Shown here one piece after another: positions 19,103 to 28,298 of a stretch of 53,299 bases of DNA. This DNA comes from Chlamydiota bacterium (GTDB lineage Bacteria; Chlamydiota; Chlamydiia; Chlamydiales; Rhabdochlamydiaceae). A program made the position numbers and the translations under genes. Every line of letters starts with the position of its first letter. The stretch's first letter is position 1. The DNA is taken from positions 1 through 53,299 of the forward strand of contig JABDCS010000011.1 of assembly GCA_013288005.1 (NCBI GenBank), in the 5' to 3' direction. Under the pieces are notes generated by a model. That model ran no database searches, was not told where the DNA came from, and worked only from the letters and a program-made list of their open reading frames with translations.

Positions 19103-20650
19103 TTATAAAATCCTCCACTTGCGTCCCTCACGGGCCATCATCTCGTCCGATGAAGCGGGCCCCCAACTCCCAGCCTTATAATTAGGGAAAAGCCCACAAG
19201 AGCTGGACCCCCATTTATCCAATAGAGGATTGAGGAGTTTCCAAGAGTTAAAAACCTCGTCTTGCCGAGCAAAAAGAGTGACATCGCCTAACATGCAATC
19301 CAATAAAAGACGTTCGTAGGCTTCTGGAGGAGCCATTCCAAAATAAGAACCATAGCGAAAATCCATTTTTACGGGCTGAGTAGGGCTACTGGGTCCAGGC
19401 ACTTTGCAATTGATCTTCAATCCAATGCCTTCATCGGGTTGGATCCGGATGGATAAAACGTTTTGTTCGCTCCTTTTTTGTTGATGCTGCTGGAAAAGCA
19501 CACCTGGGGGATCTTTGAAAACAATTGCGATCTCTGTGGCTTTTTTCGGCATTCTCTTACCACATCGTAAGTAAAAAGGAACTCCATCCCAACGCCAATT
19601 ATCAATATGCAGGCGGACGGCGACATAGGTTTCTACACAGGAATGGGGATCGACATTTTCTTCTTGCCTATAACCGGGAACGCTTTGGCTATTGATAAAG
19701 CCTGGGCCATATTGACCTCGTATACAGTTCTTTTCGAAGTCCTCTTCACTAAATGGACGCAGAGCTTCTAGGACCTTAACTTTTTCATTGCGTATGGCAT
19801 CTGCTGATAGATTAACTGGCGGTTCCATAGCGGTTAGCGAGAGAAGCTGCATTGTGTGGTTTTGCAGCATGTCGCGTAAAAGCCCCGCCTCTTCGAAGTA
19901 CTTCCCACGAGTTCCAATACCTAAATCTTCTGCTACCGTAATTTGTACATGGTCGATATAGCGGTTGTTCCATAGGGATTCGAAAAGTGAATTCGCAAAG
20001 CGGAATACGAGGATATTTTGTACAGTCTCTTTTCCAAGATAGTGATCGATGCGATAAATCTGATTCTCATTTGTATATTTTAAAAGCTCGTTTTGCAAGG
20101 CATGAGCAGATTGAAGATCGTGACCAAAGGGTTTTTCAATAATGAGGCGTGACCATTTATCTTGCACTTGTGCTTCGTTGTAAATCAGCTCGGCTTTGTG
20201 AAGTTTTTCCGCTATAAGCGGAAAGAAGCTTGGCTGAGTAGACAGATAGTAGATGCGATTACCTTTTGTTCCCAAGCGAGTGTCGAAATCTTCAAGAACC
20301 GATTTTAACTTTGTATACCCTTCATCTTCATGGAATTCTGAAACATGGTAAAAGAGATGTTCTTGGAAAGATTTCCAGACAGCTTCATCTAGAGGTTTTG
20401 TACGAGAAAATTCTATCAATGCCTTTTTAATTTCTTCTCGGAATTGCTCGTTAGTTTTAGGGCGACGCGCAAACCCAATACAGGCAAACTGAGCGGGCAA
20501 TTGCCCATCACGTGCGAGGTTATACAAAGCGGGTAAAAGTTTCCGAGACGTCAAATCTCCAGTCGCTCCAAAAATTACCATCACGCAAGGTTCGGGCATT
20601 CGTATCGCTTCCCCAGATTCTGCAAGAGGATTTGTGATTACCTCGGGCAT
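19103..20650 (-). CDS. zwf: Glucose-6-phosphate 1-dehydrogenase
   Basis: 515 residues, the usual length. Residues 27-38 carry the NADP-binding FGATGDLTSRKL; EKPFG is at 172-176 and the active-site signature IDHYLGKE at 201-208. It oxidises glucose 6-phosphate to 6-phosphoglucono-lactone with NADP+. The start at 20650 has a GGGAG Shine-Dalgarno six bases upstream. It follows the release-factor-like gene after 81 bases and abuts the opcA-like gene. The pyrG, yqgF, zwf, pgl order resembles the one I know from Chlamydia, one of the reasons for the taxonomic call. Confidence 0.97.
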   Translation of the reverse strand: MPEVITNPLAESGEAIRMPEPCVMVIFGATGDLTSRKLLPALYNLARDGQLPAQFACIGFARRPKTNEQFREEIKKALIEFSRTKPLDEAVWKSFQEHLFYHVSEFHEDEGYTKLKSVLEDFDTRLGTKGNRIYYLSTQPSFFPLIAEKLHKAELIYNEAQVQDKWSRLIIEKPFGHDLQSAHALQNELLKYTNENQIYRIDHYLGKETVQNILVFRFANSLFESLWNNRYIDHVQITVAEDLGIGTRGKYFEEAGLLRDMLQNHTMQLLSLTAMEPPVNLSADAIRNEKVKVLEALRPFSEEDFEKNCIRGQYGPGFINSQSVPGYRQEENVDPHSCVETYVAVRLHIDNWRWDGVPFYLRCGKRMPKKATEIAIVFKDPPGVLFQQHQQKRSEQNVLSIRIQPDEGIGLKINCKVPGPSSPTQPVKMDFRYGSYFGMAPPEAYERLLLDCMLGDVTLFARQDEVFNSWKLLNPLLDKWGSSSCGLFPNYKAGSWGPASSDEMMAREGRKWRIL

Positions 20651-20731
20651 GTCGCACTCCCATGTAAAAAAAATCAGTATACCGATACGAATAAAAAAAT
20701 CGAATTTTTAGAATCGACCGACTCAACCACC

Positions 20732-21130
20732 CTACTCCTCGCGTGAGGAAGGAGGCTGGCGGTGTTGTTTAGTCGTGGATCGAGCCCGTTTATCTTCGAG
20801 GACTTTTTGTTGGCTGCGCCTTGTACGACGTTTTTTTTGACGACGAATTTTAGAGAGTTCACTATCTTTTTTTGTCTTTTGCTTGAGGATATCTCTCTCA
20901 ACTCTTTCACATAATTCTCTACGTGCTAGAAAACGATTGAGTTCTCGAGAGCGTTCCCGTTGGCATTTTACCTCCACTCCCGTTGGGAGATGATGAATGT
21001 AAACACAGGAGGAAGTCTTGTTGACCTTTTGGCCTCCTTTTCCTGATCCAAGGATAAATTTTTCGACAATATCATTCTCATGAATGCCCAGCTTCTGCAT
21101 ACGTTCGAGAAGTTCTTCTTCTTTTCTCAT
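20732..21130 (-). CDS. GGQ-domain release-factor-like ribosome rescue protein
   Basis: A 132-residue protein with a class-I release factor catalytic core: [13 protein letters not shown] at 28-40 containing the GGQ peptidyl-tRNA hydrolysis motif, then [16 protein letters not shown]. There is no codon-recognition domain, and the C-terminus from about 85 is strongly basic ([10 protein letters not shown]). This layout resembles the MTRFR/C12orf65 and ArfB groups, which release peptides from stalled ribosomes. The sequence around the GGQ is closer to the MTRFR pattern than to ArfB as I recall it. It sits between ruvX and zwf, 32 and 81 bases from each. Confidence 0.85.
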   Translation of the reverse strand: MRKEEELLERMQKLGIHENDIVEKFILGSGKGGQKVNKTSSCVYIHHLPTGVEVKCQRERSRELNRFLARRELCERVERDILKQKTKKDSELSKIRRQKKRRTRRSQQKVLEDKRARSTTKQHRQPPSSREE

Positions 21131-21162
21131 GAATAACCGGGTTTACAGACCCACCTTGAACA

Positions 21163-21582
21163 CTACATTCGACTTCTATCAAGAAAATTCTGTAAAATCA
21201 ACGTCGCTGTTAAGGAGTCGATGATAGGGGTGCGCTTCTTACGGCTTACTTCGGCCATTTTGAGTTCGCGTTCTATTTGTGCAGTAGAAAGCCGCTCATC
21301 CCACAGGACAACTTGTGTCTGACACAGTTCTTCGAGTAAAGGCACTAACTTGCGTACTTCTTCCGACATAGGACTCTCTTTTCCACTCATATGCAGGGGA
21401 AGGCCAATGACAATAGTCGAGGGTGAGTGCTTGGATATTTCTTCAGCTAGCCGCCGGGCTGTCTCTTTAAGAGTTTTTCCAGCAGGAATAAAGGGTTTGG
21501 GTTGCGCAATAATGGCATTTTCGTCCGAAATCGCAAAACCGATGCGAACTTTACCATAATCAATCCCTATAATTCTTCCCAT
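21163..21582 (-). CDS. ruvX: YqgF/RuvX-family nuclease (putative Holliday junction resolvase; 16S rRNA 5' processing)
   Basis: 139 residues, typical length. The N-terminal GIDYGKVRIGFA (6-17) carries the first catalytic Asp of the RNase H-like fold; LWDERLSTAQIE and the Asp in DSLTATLIL supply the further acidic residues. In E. coli the protein takes part in maturation of the 16S rRNA 5' end; the Holliday junction resolvase role is a family prediction. It begins ten bases after the pyrG stop, so the two are co-transcribed. Confidence 0.93.
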   Translation of the reverse strand: MGRIIGIDYGKVRIGFAISDENAIIAQPKPFIPAGKTLKETARRLAEEISKHSPSTIVIGLPLHMSGKESPMSEEVRKLVPLLEELCQTQVVLWDERLSTAQIERELKMAEVSRKKRTPIIDSLTATLILQNFLDRSRM

Positions 21583-21592
21583 TTACACCCTC

Positions 21593-23209
21593 TCATGCTT
21601 TCTGCTTGTGGGCGACAACCGCTTCAATAAAGCCACGGAATAAAGGATGAGGATCCGATGGTTTTGATTTAAACTCGGGGTGATACTGTACTCCCACCAT
21701 CCATGGATGATCTTTTAGTTCTGCTATTTCTACTAATTGTCCATTTTGCAAAATCCCAGAGAATTGCATGCCTTGGGTCTCAAAGCGCTCTTTATAAGCA
21801 TTATTGAATTCCCATCGATGACGATGGCGCTCAGAAATGAGATCTTTAGCATAGGCTTCATGAGCTTTTGTACCACTTTTAAGACGGCAAGCGTAAGCGC
21901 CGAGACGCATTGTACCACCGAGATTGGCTACACCTTTCTGTTCGCTAAGTAGGGAAATAACAGGGTGGGGAGTTCCAGAGTCCATTTCTGTTGAATTGGA
22001 TTCCTTTAACTTAAGGACATGGCGGCTAAATTCGACGCACATGACTTGCATCCCTAAGCAGATTCCAAAAAAAGGAATTCGGTTTTCGCGACAAAATTTA
22101 GCTGTCATGATTTTGCCAATCCATCCACGCTCACCAAATCCCCCAGGAATCAAGTAACCATCACAGCCATGAATAGATTTTTCTATATCTCCTTCATCGA
22201 GGATTTTATCCGCTTCAAAACAACGGATCTCCAATTCAACTTGATTAGCTAAAGCACCATGGCGTAAGGCTTCAAAAACAGATTTATACGCATCTTGATG
22301 CTCGAGATATTTACCGACAATGCCAATAACCACCCGATCTTTGGGGTTACGCATTTTTTCAAGCATTGCCTCCCACGGCTTAAGATTAGCTGGCGTCTCT
22401 TTTAAACCGAGCATGCGGCAAATTTTACTATCCATGAGTTGGCTATGAAGATTGAGAGGGACCTCATAAATGCTAAAACTTACATCAGGTTCGTCAATGA
22501 CGGCCTCTTTAGTTACGCTGCAGAAAAGACTTATTTTATCTTTGATTTCCTCAGATAAGCTCTCTTCGCAACGGCAGACGATAAAATCAGGGATAATTCC
22601 GATAGTTCGCAAGTGTTGCACCGAATGTTGCGTAGGCTTCGTTTTGACTTCTCCCGCTGCCTTGAGAAAGGGAACATAAGTCAGGTGGATATTGATGCAA
22701 TCTCCTTGACGCTCATGACGAAACTGCCGAATCGCTTCCATAAAAGGTAGGGATTCGATATCACCCACGGAACCTCCGATTTCGACAATCACAACTTGTG
22801 TTTCATCCTGCTGTTTGGCGCAATCGAGAATTCGTTGTTTAATTTCGTCCGTTACATGAGGGATGACTTGAACGGTTTTGCCTAGATAATCACCACGACG
22901 TTCGCGTTTGATGACAGTTTCGTAGATCTGGCCCGTTGTCGCATTCGATGCTCGTGTTACCGGGCTATTGGTGAAGCGGTAGTAGTGACCCAGGTCGAGG
23001 TCGGTCTCGGCTCCATCATCTGTCACATAGACCTCTCCATGTTGAAAAGGGCTCATTGTACCCGGATCGACATTGAGATAAGGATCGAGCTTAAGCATGG
23101 CTACTTTTAAGCCACGGCTTTCCAATAACATAGCGATGGAAGCGCAGGTAAGCCCTTTCCCAAGCGAAGAAACAACTCCGCCTGTGACAAAAATAAACTT
23201 GGAATGCAT
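21593..23209 (-). CDS. pyrG: CTP synthase
   Basis: The frame is open to 23251, but the ATG at 23209 gives the standard N-terminus MHSKFIFVTGGVVSSLGKG and has GAGGA six bases upstream, so I use it (538 residues, normal for the family). The synthetase domain shows DPGTMSPFQHGEV and the ETDLDLGHYYRF motif; the C-terminal class-I glutamine amidotransferase domain shows GICLGMQ with the nucleophile Cys, and QYHPEF with the catalytic His and Glu. It converts UTP, ATP and glutamine to CTP. It heads the minus-strand series that continues through ruvX and the zwf group. Confidence 0.97.
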   Translation of the reverse strand: MHSKFIFVTGGVVSSLGKGLTCASIAMLLESRGLKVAMLKLDPYLNVDPGTMSPFQHGEVYVTDDGAETDLDLGHYYRFTNSPVTRASNATTGQIYETVIKRERRGDYLGKTVQVIPHVTDEIKQRILDCAKQQDETQVVIVEIGGSVGDIESLPFMEAIRQFRHERQGDCINIHLTYVPFLKAAGEVKTKPTQHSVQHLRTIGIIPDFIVCRCEESLSEEIKDKISLFCSVTKEAVIDEPDVSFSIYEVPLNLHSQLMDSKICRMLGLKETPANLKPWEAMLEKMRNPKDRVVIGIVGKYLEHQDAYKSVFEALRHGALANQVELEIRCFEADKILDEGDIEKSIHGCDGYLIPGGFGERGWIGKIMTAKFCRENRIPFFGICLGMQVMCVEFSRHVLKLKESNSTEMDSGTPHPVISLLSEQKGVANLGGTMRLGAYACRLKSGTKAHEAYAKDLISERHRHRWEFNNAYKERFETQGMQFSGILQNGQLVEIAELKDHPWMVGVQYHPEFKSKPSDPHPLFRGFIEAVVAHKQKA

Positions 23210-23538
23210 GAATATCCTCAGAGAATTCGAAAATAAAGAGACATTTTCCACCTTCGGGCATTTCTTTACAACTAACGTGGAAATGCTGATAAAAAACTTT
23301 TTTAAAGTTGTGGTAAAGCGGCAAAAAAGTTCTTGAAACAGCTGTCTGGGGCCGAATCACGAGAGGCGCATCTTGCTTAAGAAACATAAAAAGGCTAACC
23401 TAAGCAGGTGTATCAAAAAGTAATATTCCATTGCTTTTCATAGGCTTTGACTCGAATTGAGCAATACTATACGAAGAAGATGAATCTCATGCTGGTTTGA
23501 AATCCTATTTGTAAAACAAGCACACTGAGGATTTTATT
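23210..23538. other. Divergent intergenic region between pyrG and sdaA
   Basis: This 329-base stretch holds no supported gene; short frames here overlap pyrG out of frame and look like chance. It must contain the pyrG and sdaA promoters. The clearest candidate is the sdaA element at 23447-23473. A palindrome (AACTTTTTTAAAGTT) lies near 23297-23311. Confidence 0.6.
23447..23473 (+). promoter_or_regulatory. Candidate promoter for sdaA
   Basis: TTGACT (23447-23452) and TATACG (23468-23473) are separated by 15 bases, shorter than the optimum, about 65 bases before the sdaA start. Confidence 0.35.
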
Positions 23539-24936
23539 ATGATGGTCAGCGTATTTCAAATGTTCTCTATCGGCATTGGTCCTTCCAGTTCTCACACTGT
23601 AGGTCCTATGCGAGCAGCACGTCTATTTGTAAAACGATTGCAAGAGGAGGCCTTTTTAAGCGCTACTGCCACACTCAGCGTCGAATTATTTGGATCGCTT
23701 GCGATGACAGGGCATGGGCACGCCACCGACATTGCTTTACTGCTGGGATTAGAAGGTAATGCTCCAGAAGAGGTAGATCCCAATTCTGTTGAAGAACGCG
23801 TCTCCAATATACGTGGGACGGGTTTTCTAAACTTACTTGGTAAGCATAAAATAGCTTTTACAGAAGAAAAACATTTACTCTTCCTAAAAGGCAAAAGACT
23901 TCCCTATCATTCGAATGCAATCCGTTTTCGCGCTCGCGACGCAAGGGGCAAAGAAATTGCCTCGCATATTTACTATTCTGTTGGAGGAGGTTTTGTCGTT
24001 GGCCACGAAGAAACTCACCAAAAAACAGAAAGCCCATCGCAACCACAGGCTAATGTCGTCCCTTATCCTTTTTCCACTGCTAAGGAGCTACTAGCTCACT
24101 GTTTCCGCGAAGGAAAAGAGATTTGGGAAATTGTCATGGACAACGAACGTACCTGGCGTGATGACGAAGAGATTCGGCGCGGTATTCTTCGTATTTGGAA
24201 TGTCATGCAAGCATGTGTCAATCGGGGATGTCAGCAAGAAGGGGTTCTTCCAGGGGGGCTAGGAGTTAAGCGTCGGGCTGCTAATATGTATCGATCGTTA
24301 ACTAAGGAAGGCAACATTGCCCAAGATCCGACAGAGGTCATGGATTGGGTAAGCTTATTTGCTCTGGCGGTTAACGAAGAAAATGCTGCTGGTGGTCGTG
24401 TGGTAACGGCTCCGACAAACGGCGCCTCAGGTGTTATACCTGCTGTTTTGCACTATTATAGCAAATTCTGTAGAGGTTCTTCCGAAGAGGGAATCATTAA
24501 ATTCTTTCTCACCGCAACAGCCATAGGGGTTTTATATAAAGAAGGGGCTTCACTATCAGCTGCTGAGATGGGTTGTCAGGGAGAAGTAGGTGTGGCCTGT
24601 TCGATGGCGGCTGGTGCTCTTGCTGCAGCCTTAGGAGCTAGTACTATGCAAATAGAAAATGCTGCTGAGATTGGTATGGAGCATAATCTGGGTTTGACAT
24701 GTGATCCGGTAGGTGGACTTGTCCAGATACCCTGTATCGAGCGGAATACGATGGGTGCGATTAAGGCGATCAATGCTTGTCGTTTAGCTATGCATGGCGA
24801 TGGCCAACATCGCGTTTCCTTAGATGAGGTCATTATCGCGATGCGGCATACAGGTGAAGACATGAAGAGCATTTATAAAGAGACCTCTGAAGGAGGGCTT
24901 GCTGCTCATGTTTCGGTAGCTTTGGTAGAGTGTTAA
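23539..24936 (+). CDS. sdaA: L-serine dehydratase, single-chain iron-sulfur type
   Basis: 465 residues combining the beta domain (N-terminal [18 protein letters not shown] signature) and alpha domain of SdaA in one chain, as in E. coli SdaA/SdaB. The C-terminal part carries AACSMAAG-type and [18 protein letters not shown] motifs, which supply the three Cys that ligate the catalytic 4Fe-4S cluster. It deaminates L-serine to pyruvate and ammonia, feeding carbon into central metabolism. GAGGA lies upstream of two consecutive ATGs; either could start translation. The phosphofructokinase gene follows after 24 bases on the same strand. Confidence 0.95.
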   Translation: MMVSVFQMFSIGIGPSSSHTVGPMRAARLFVKRLQEEAFLSATATLSVELFGSLAMTGHGHATDIALLLGLEGNAPEEVDPNSVEERVSNIRGTGFLNLLGKHKIAFTEEKHLLFLKGKRLPYHSNAIRFRARDARGKEIASHIYYSVGGGFVVGHEETHQKTESPSQPQANVVPYPFSTAKELLAHCFREGKEIWEIVMDNERTWRDDEEIRRGILRIWNVMQACVNRGCQQEGVLPGGLGVKRRAANMYRSLTKEGNIAQDPTEVMDWVSLFALAVNEENAAGGRVVTAPTNGASGVIPAVLHYYSKFCRGSSEEGIIKFFLTATAIGVLYKEGASLSAAEMGCQGEVGVACSMAAGALAAALGASTMQIENAAEIGMEHNLGLTCDPVGGLVQIPCIERNTMGAIKAINACRLAMHGDGQHRVSLDEVIIAMRHTGEDMKSIYKETSEGGLAAHVSVALVEC

Positions 24937-24960
24937 CACAAACTATCTCGTCAGGTAGCT

Positions 24961-26574
24961 ATGAATTCGTTACAGAAGTTGCGCCTGCAATTTCAGCCTC
25001 TTTTCCCCAGATTCTTGCAAAATCTGCAACAAGTAACGTTTGTTGCCAAGCAAGAGCTTCTAACCGATGAAAATGAAATCCACTCTTTATTCCCTTGCAC
25101 TTACGGGCACTCCCTTTTTTCTATCGAAAATGGAGTGAATAAACGCGTTCCGAAATGCCTTAAAGTCGGTGTCGTTTTTTCGGGGGGTCAAGCGCCCGGA
25201 GGGCATAATGTCCTTGCAGGGCTCTATGATGCTCTTAAGTCCTTACATCCCGAAAGCACGTTATGGGGATTTTTAGAAGGACCCAGCGGGATTCTCGCAA
25301 ATCAATGTTTAGAAATTACCAGCGAGAATTTAGCCCCTTTTCGTAACCAAGGTGGCTTTGATCTTTTAGGATCGGGAAGAGTTAAAATCGAAACAGAAGA
25401 TCAGCTTAAAGCTTGTCTTTCCACTAGCGCCTCCCTGAGCCTTGATGGCCTCGTTATTATCGGTGGGGATGATTCCAATACCAATGCCGCTCTCCTAGCT
25501 GAGTATTTTCTACGAGAAAAATGTTCGACTAAAGTGATTGGCGTGCCCAAAACTATCGATGGGGATCTCAAAAACCCTCATGTTGCCATATCTTTTGGCT
25601 TCGATACTGCTTGTAAAATCTACGCGGAAATGATCGGCAATATCTGCCGCGATGCTCTATCAGCCAAGAAATATACCCATTTTATCAAGTTGATGGGACG
25701 ATCTGCCTCACACATTGCGATGGAATGCGCGCTAAAAACTCATCCCAATTTGACGCTAATCTCCGAAGAAATACAAGAAAAGCAAACGACTTTAGCTCAG
25801 CTTATTTCCCAAATAGCCGATCTTATTCAACATCGTGCAGAACAGGGAAAGAATTATAGCATTCTACTGATTCCTGAGGGTATTATCGAATTTATTCCCG
25901 AAATAAAGGGATTAATTACAGAACTCAATCAGAGGTTTGCAGACGAGAACAAGCCTGATAAAGAATCACTACTTAAGCATCTTACGCCAGAAAAGAAAGA
26001 ACTCTTTAGCCGATTACCCAACGAAATTCAAAAACAATTGTTAGAAAAACGAGATCCACATGGCAACGTTCAAGTATCTCTTATTGAAACGGAAAGGCTT
26101 TTGATACAATTAACGGAAAATGAGCTTGAAGATAGAGCAAAAAAAGGGTTGTACAGAGGTAAATTCAGTCCGGTGGCCCATTTCCTGGGTTATGAAGGAC
26201 GTGCGGGCTTCCCTTCTAACTTCGATTGCAATTACTGTTATACCTTGGGGATGACTTCTGCTCTTTTAATTGACGAGGGCCTTACAGGTTATATGGCTTA
26301 TGTCGAAAATCTGGAAAACCCTCCGGGCGAATGGAAAATTGGTGGGCTTCCCCTGGTTTCCCTATTACATATGGAAACTCGGCATGGAAAAAATAAACCG
26401 GTCATTAAAAAAGCGCTTGTTGATACTCAGGCAAAAGCATTCCATCTTTTTGATGAATTGCGGGGGCAATGGGCGACGCAAGATGATTACCAGTGGCCAG
26501 GCCCTATGCAATTTTCCGGTGATGCCACACTCACCGACACCATTCCTATAATTATTACAATTAAAAATCCCTAA
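24961..26574 (+). CDS. pfp: Pyrophosphate-dependent 6-phosphofructokinase
   Basis: 537 residues, the long form typical of plant beta-subunit-like PFP. SGGQAPGGHN is at 74-83; GGDDS at 168-172 has the second Asp diagnostic of PPi rather than ATP use; PKTIDGD at 196-202 carries the catalytic Asp; MGRSASH and EGRAGFPSNFD bind fructose 6-phosphate. Chlamydiae are known to use PPi-dependent enzymes for this glycolytic step. It phosphorylates fructose 6-phosphate reversibly with PPi. It is probably co-transcribed with sdaA and converges on the LRR gene at 26621. Confidence 0.95.
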   Translation: MNSLQKLRLQFQPLFPRFLQNLQQVTFVAKQELLTDENEIHSLFPCTYGHSLFSIENGVNKRVPKCLKVGVVFSGGQAPGGHNVLAGLYDALKSLHPESTLWGFLEGPSGILANQCLEITSENLAPFRNQGGFDLLGSGRVKIETEDQLKACLSTSASLSLDGLVIIGGDDSNTNAALLAEYFLREKCSTKVIGVPKTIDGDLKNPHVAISFGFDTACKIYAEMIGNICRDALSAKKYTHFIKLMGRSASHIAMECALKTHPNLTLISEEIQEKQTTLAQLISQIADLIQHRAEQGKNYSILLIPEGIIEFIPEIKGLITELNQRFADENKPDKESLLKHLTPEKKELFSRLPNEIQKQLLEKRDPHGNVQVSLIETERLLIQLTENELEDRAKKGLYRGKFSPVAHFLGYEGRAGFPSNFDCNYCYTLGMTSALLIDEGLTGYMAYVENLENPPGEWKIGGLPLVSLLHMETRHGKNKPVIKKALVDTQAKAFHLFDELRGQWATQDDYQWPGPMQFSGDATLTDTIPIIITIKNP

Positions 26575-26620
26575 ATCCCATTCTCAGAAAATCGACATAA
26601 ATTTACTTTTGATAAACACG

Positions 26621-28282
26621 CTAAGATCTTTCTGAATTACTCAATATGGTTATGCCGGGATGCTTTTGTCTTAATGCCTCTATATCATGTGATGAGAGGC
26701 CTTGCTTTTGCGTACGGCCTGCATAAAGTGTTTTAAGAGTGCTACAAGAGGTAAGAAAGTCGTCAACTCCTTTCCTTGTTAGCTTTTTACATTGCTGAAT
26801 GTTCAGCTTGGTTAATTTTTTATACCGCTCCGCTATTAGTATAAGACCTTCATCAGACACATGATTACAGTTAACATCAAGAGCTTCAATTAGCGTCCAA
26901 GGACTATGTCTAAAAAAATTATTTAGGGCTTCTGTTGGGAGGCCAAGATTATTGCCGCATCCAAATGACGTTATGTGGGGGCATCCTTCAGCAATTGCAT
27001 TGAGGTGGACAATATTTAAATTGGGAAAGCACCCAAGATTAAGAGAAGTTAAGCTTGAACCTCGCTTAGCTATAATATCTGTACTAATAGTTGTAAGCTC
27101 AAAGCAACTCGATATGTTCAATGATTGTAGGGAGTGACCCCGTTGAAAAAAGCTCTCAAGTCCCGTGTTAGATAGGGAAGTCCAGCTAAAATCTAGATCC
27201 GTGAGTTTTGTGCAGCCTTGTGCAATACGTTTTATCCCTTTCTCTTTAATTTTGCTAGACCCTAGGTTCAAAGACGTCAGGTTTGTGCAATGTGTGGCAA
27301 GGACACGAGCGCTCTTTTCTGAAATGTCTGCACACTCCTTTAAATTAAGATGAGTCAGGTTAGAACATTTGTTAGCCAGTGGAATTACACCGTCGTCTGT
27401 AATCGAATAGCATTTGCTAAGACTGAGAAATCTCAACGCCGTACATGTTGCAGCAATAGCTTGAGCACCAGGATTGCCAATCGAGCAATTATCGAGATTC
27501 AAAGAGGTAATAGACGGATAGCGGCTTATAAAAGGAATAAGATCATCATCTGTACATTTGCTATAAGCCAGACTGACGGTTTTCAAACCTGGAAGGAGAG
27601 CTGTTAAAGCGCGTAGCGATATAGGTGAGTCTAATCCTCGAAAATCTAAATATTCCAACCCCGCATGCAAAACACCACTGAGATCAGTTTTAAGAGCTTT
27701 TCGATAGCAAAGACTTTCTTTCCAATTCAAACATGTTGAACTTTGTAGATGCCTTCTTACAATGGGAGTCTTAACAGCGTGAGTATCTCGGTTTAAATAT
27801 AAATAAGATTCTAATACTTCAGCCTGTGATAGAAAGGTTCCTATCAAGGCATCCAATGCAACAACTCCCACAAATCCACAAGTTATCGAAGTTTTTGCCA
27901 ATGGAGATGCAGTTAAGGTTAATCCTTTTTTTGAATCGATAAGACGTCGCTTTTTCTGACATTTTGTTATTTTTTTTAGTGTTGAAGAGAGTGCTCGAGT
28001 TCTGTTTTCTTGTAATTCTGTGAAGAATTCTTTTTTTTGTACCTGATATTCCTCTTCTGATTCTCTAGCCTCAGGCAAACCTCTTGGATGGGCCAGATTA
28101 TAGACTTCCCGTATGCACTCCCGTAATTTTCTTAGTTTTTCAATATCCTGATCATTTACTTGATTATCATCTATCACTTGATTGTAGAAGCTTTTAAAAT
28201 CAGCTTTTTCTTTCTGAGCTAAACTAGATACATAGAGAGCGGGTGAGCAGTATGATGAAGAGGAACTGCCTGAGATAGTCAT
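26621..28282 (-). CDS. Solitary LRR protein with a degenerate F-box-like segment (553 aa)
   Basis: Unlike the arrays this LRR gene stands alone. Residues 1-20 are Ser-rich, about 25-120 are charged and probably helical (EKLRKLRECIREVY, EEEYQVQKKEF), and about 133-165 form a hydrophobic segment (GVVALDALIGTFLS, then YLYLNR) resembling the weak F-box-like element of array 2. LRRs run from about 205 to 540 with units such as CSNLTHLNLKEC and CTNLTSLNLGSS. The gene starts 16 bases downstream of the dacB-like gene, so the two may share a transcript. A host-directed role is inferred from its relatives. Confidence 0.85.
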   Translation of the reverse strand: MTISGSSSSSYCSPALYVSSLAQKEKADFKSFYNQVIDDNQVNDQDIEKLRKLRECIREVYNLAHPRGLPEARESEEEYQVQKKEFFTELQENRTRALSSTLKKITKCQKKRRLIDSKKGLTLTASPLAKTSITCGFVGVVALDALIGTFLSQAEVLESYLYLNRDTHAVKTPIVRRHLQSSTCLNWKESLCYRKALKTDLSGVLHAGLEYLDFRGLDSPISLRALTALLPGLKTVSLAYSKCTDDDLIPFISRYPSITSLNLDNCSIGNPGAQAIAATCTALRFLSLSKCYSITDDGVIPLANKCSNLTHLNLKECADISEKSARVLATHCTNLTSLNLGSSKIKEKGIKRIAQGCTKLTDLDFSWTSLSNTGLESFFQRGHSLQSLNISSCFELTTISTDIIAKRGSSLTSLNLGCFPNLNIVHLNAIAEGCPHITSFGCGNNLGLPTEALNNFFRHSPWTLIEALDVNCNHVSDEGLILIAERYKKLTKLNIQQCKKLTRKGVDDFLTSCSTLKTLYAGRTQKQGLSSHDIEALRQKHPGITILSNSERS

Positions 28283-28298
28283 AGCGAAACAATTCGTT

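Noticed and set aside
23091..23387. 98-residue minus-strand frame overlapping the pyrG start
   Set aside because: It overlaps the conserved pyrG N-terminus in another frame and shows no recognisable motif; it looks like chance.
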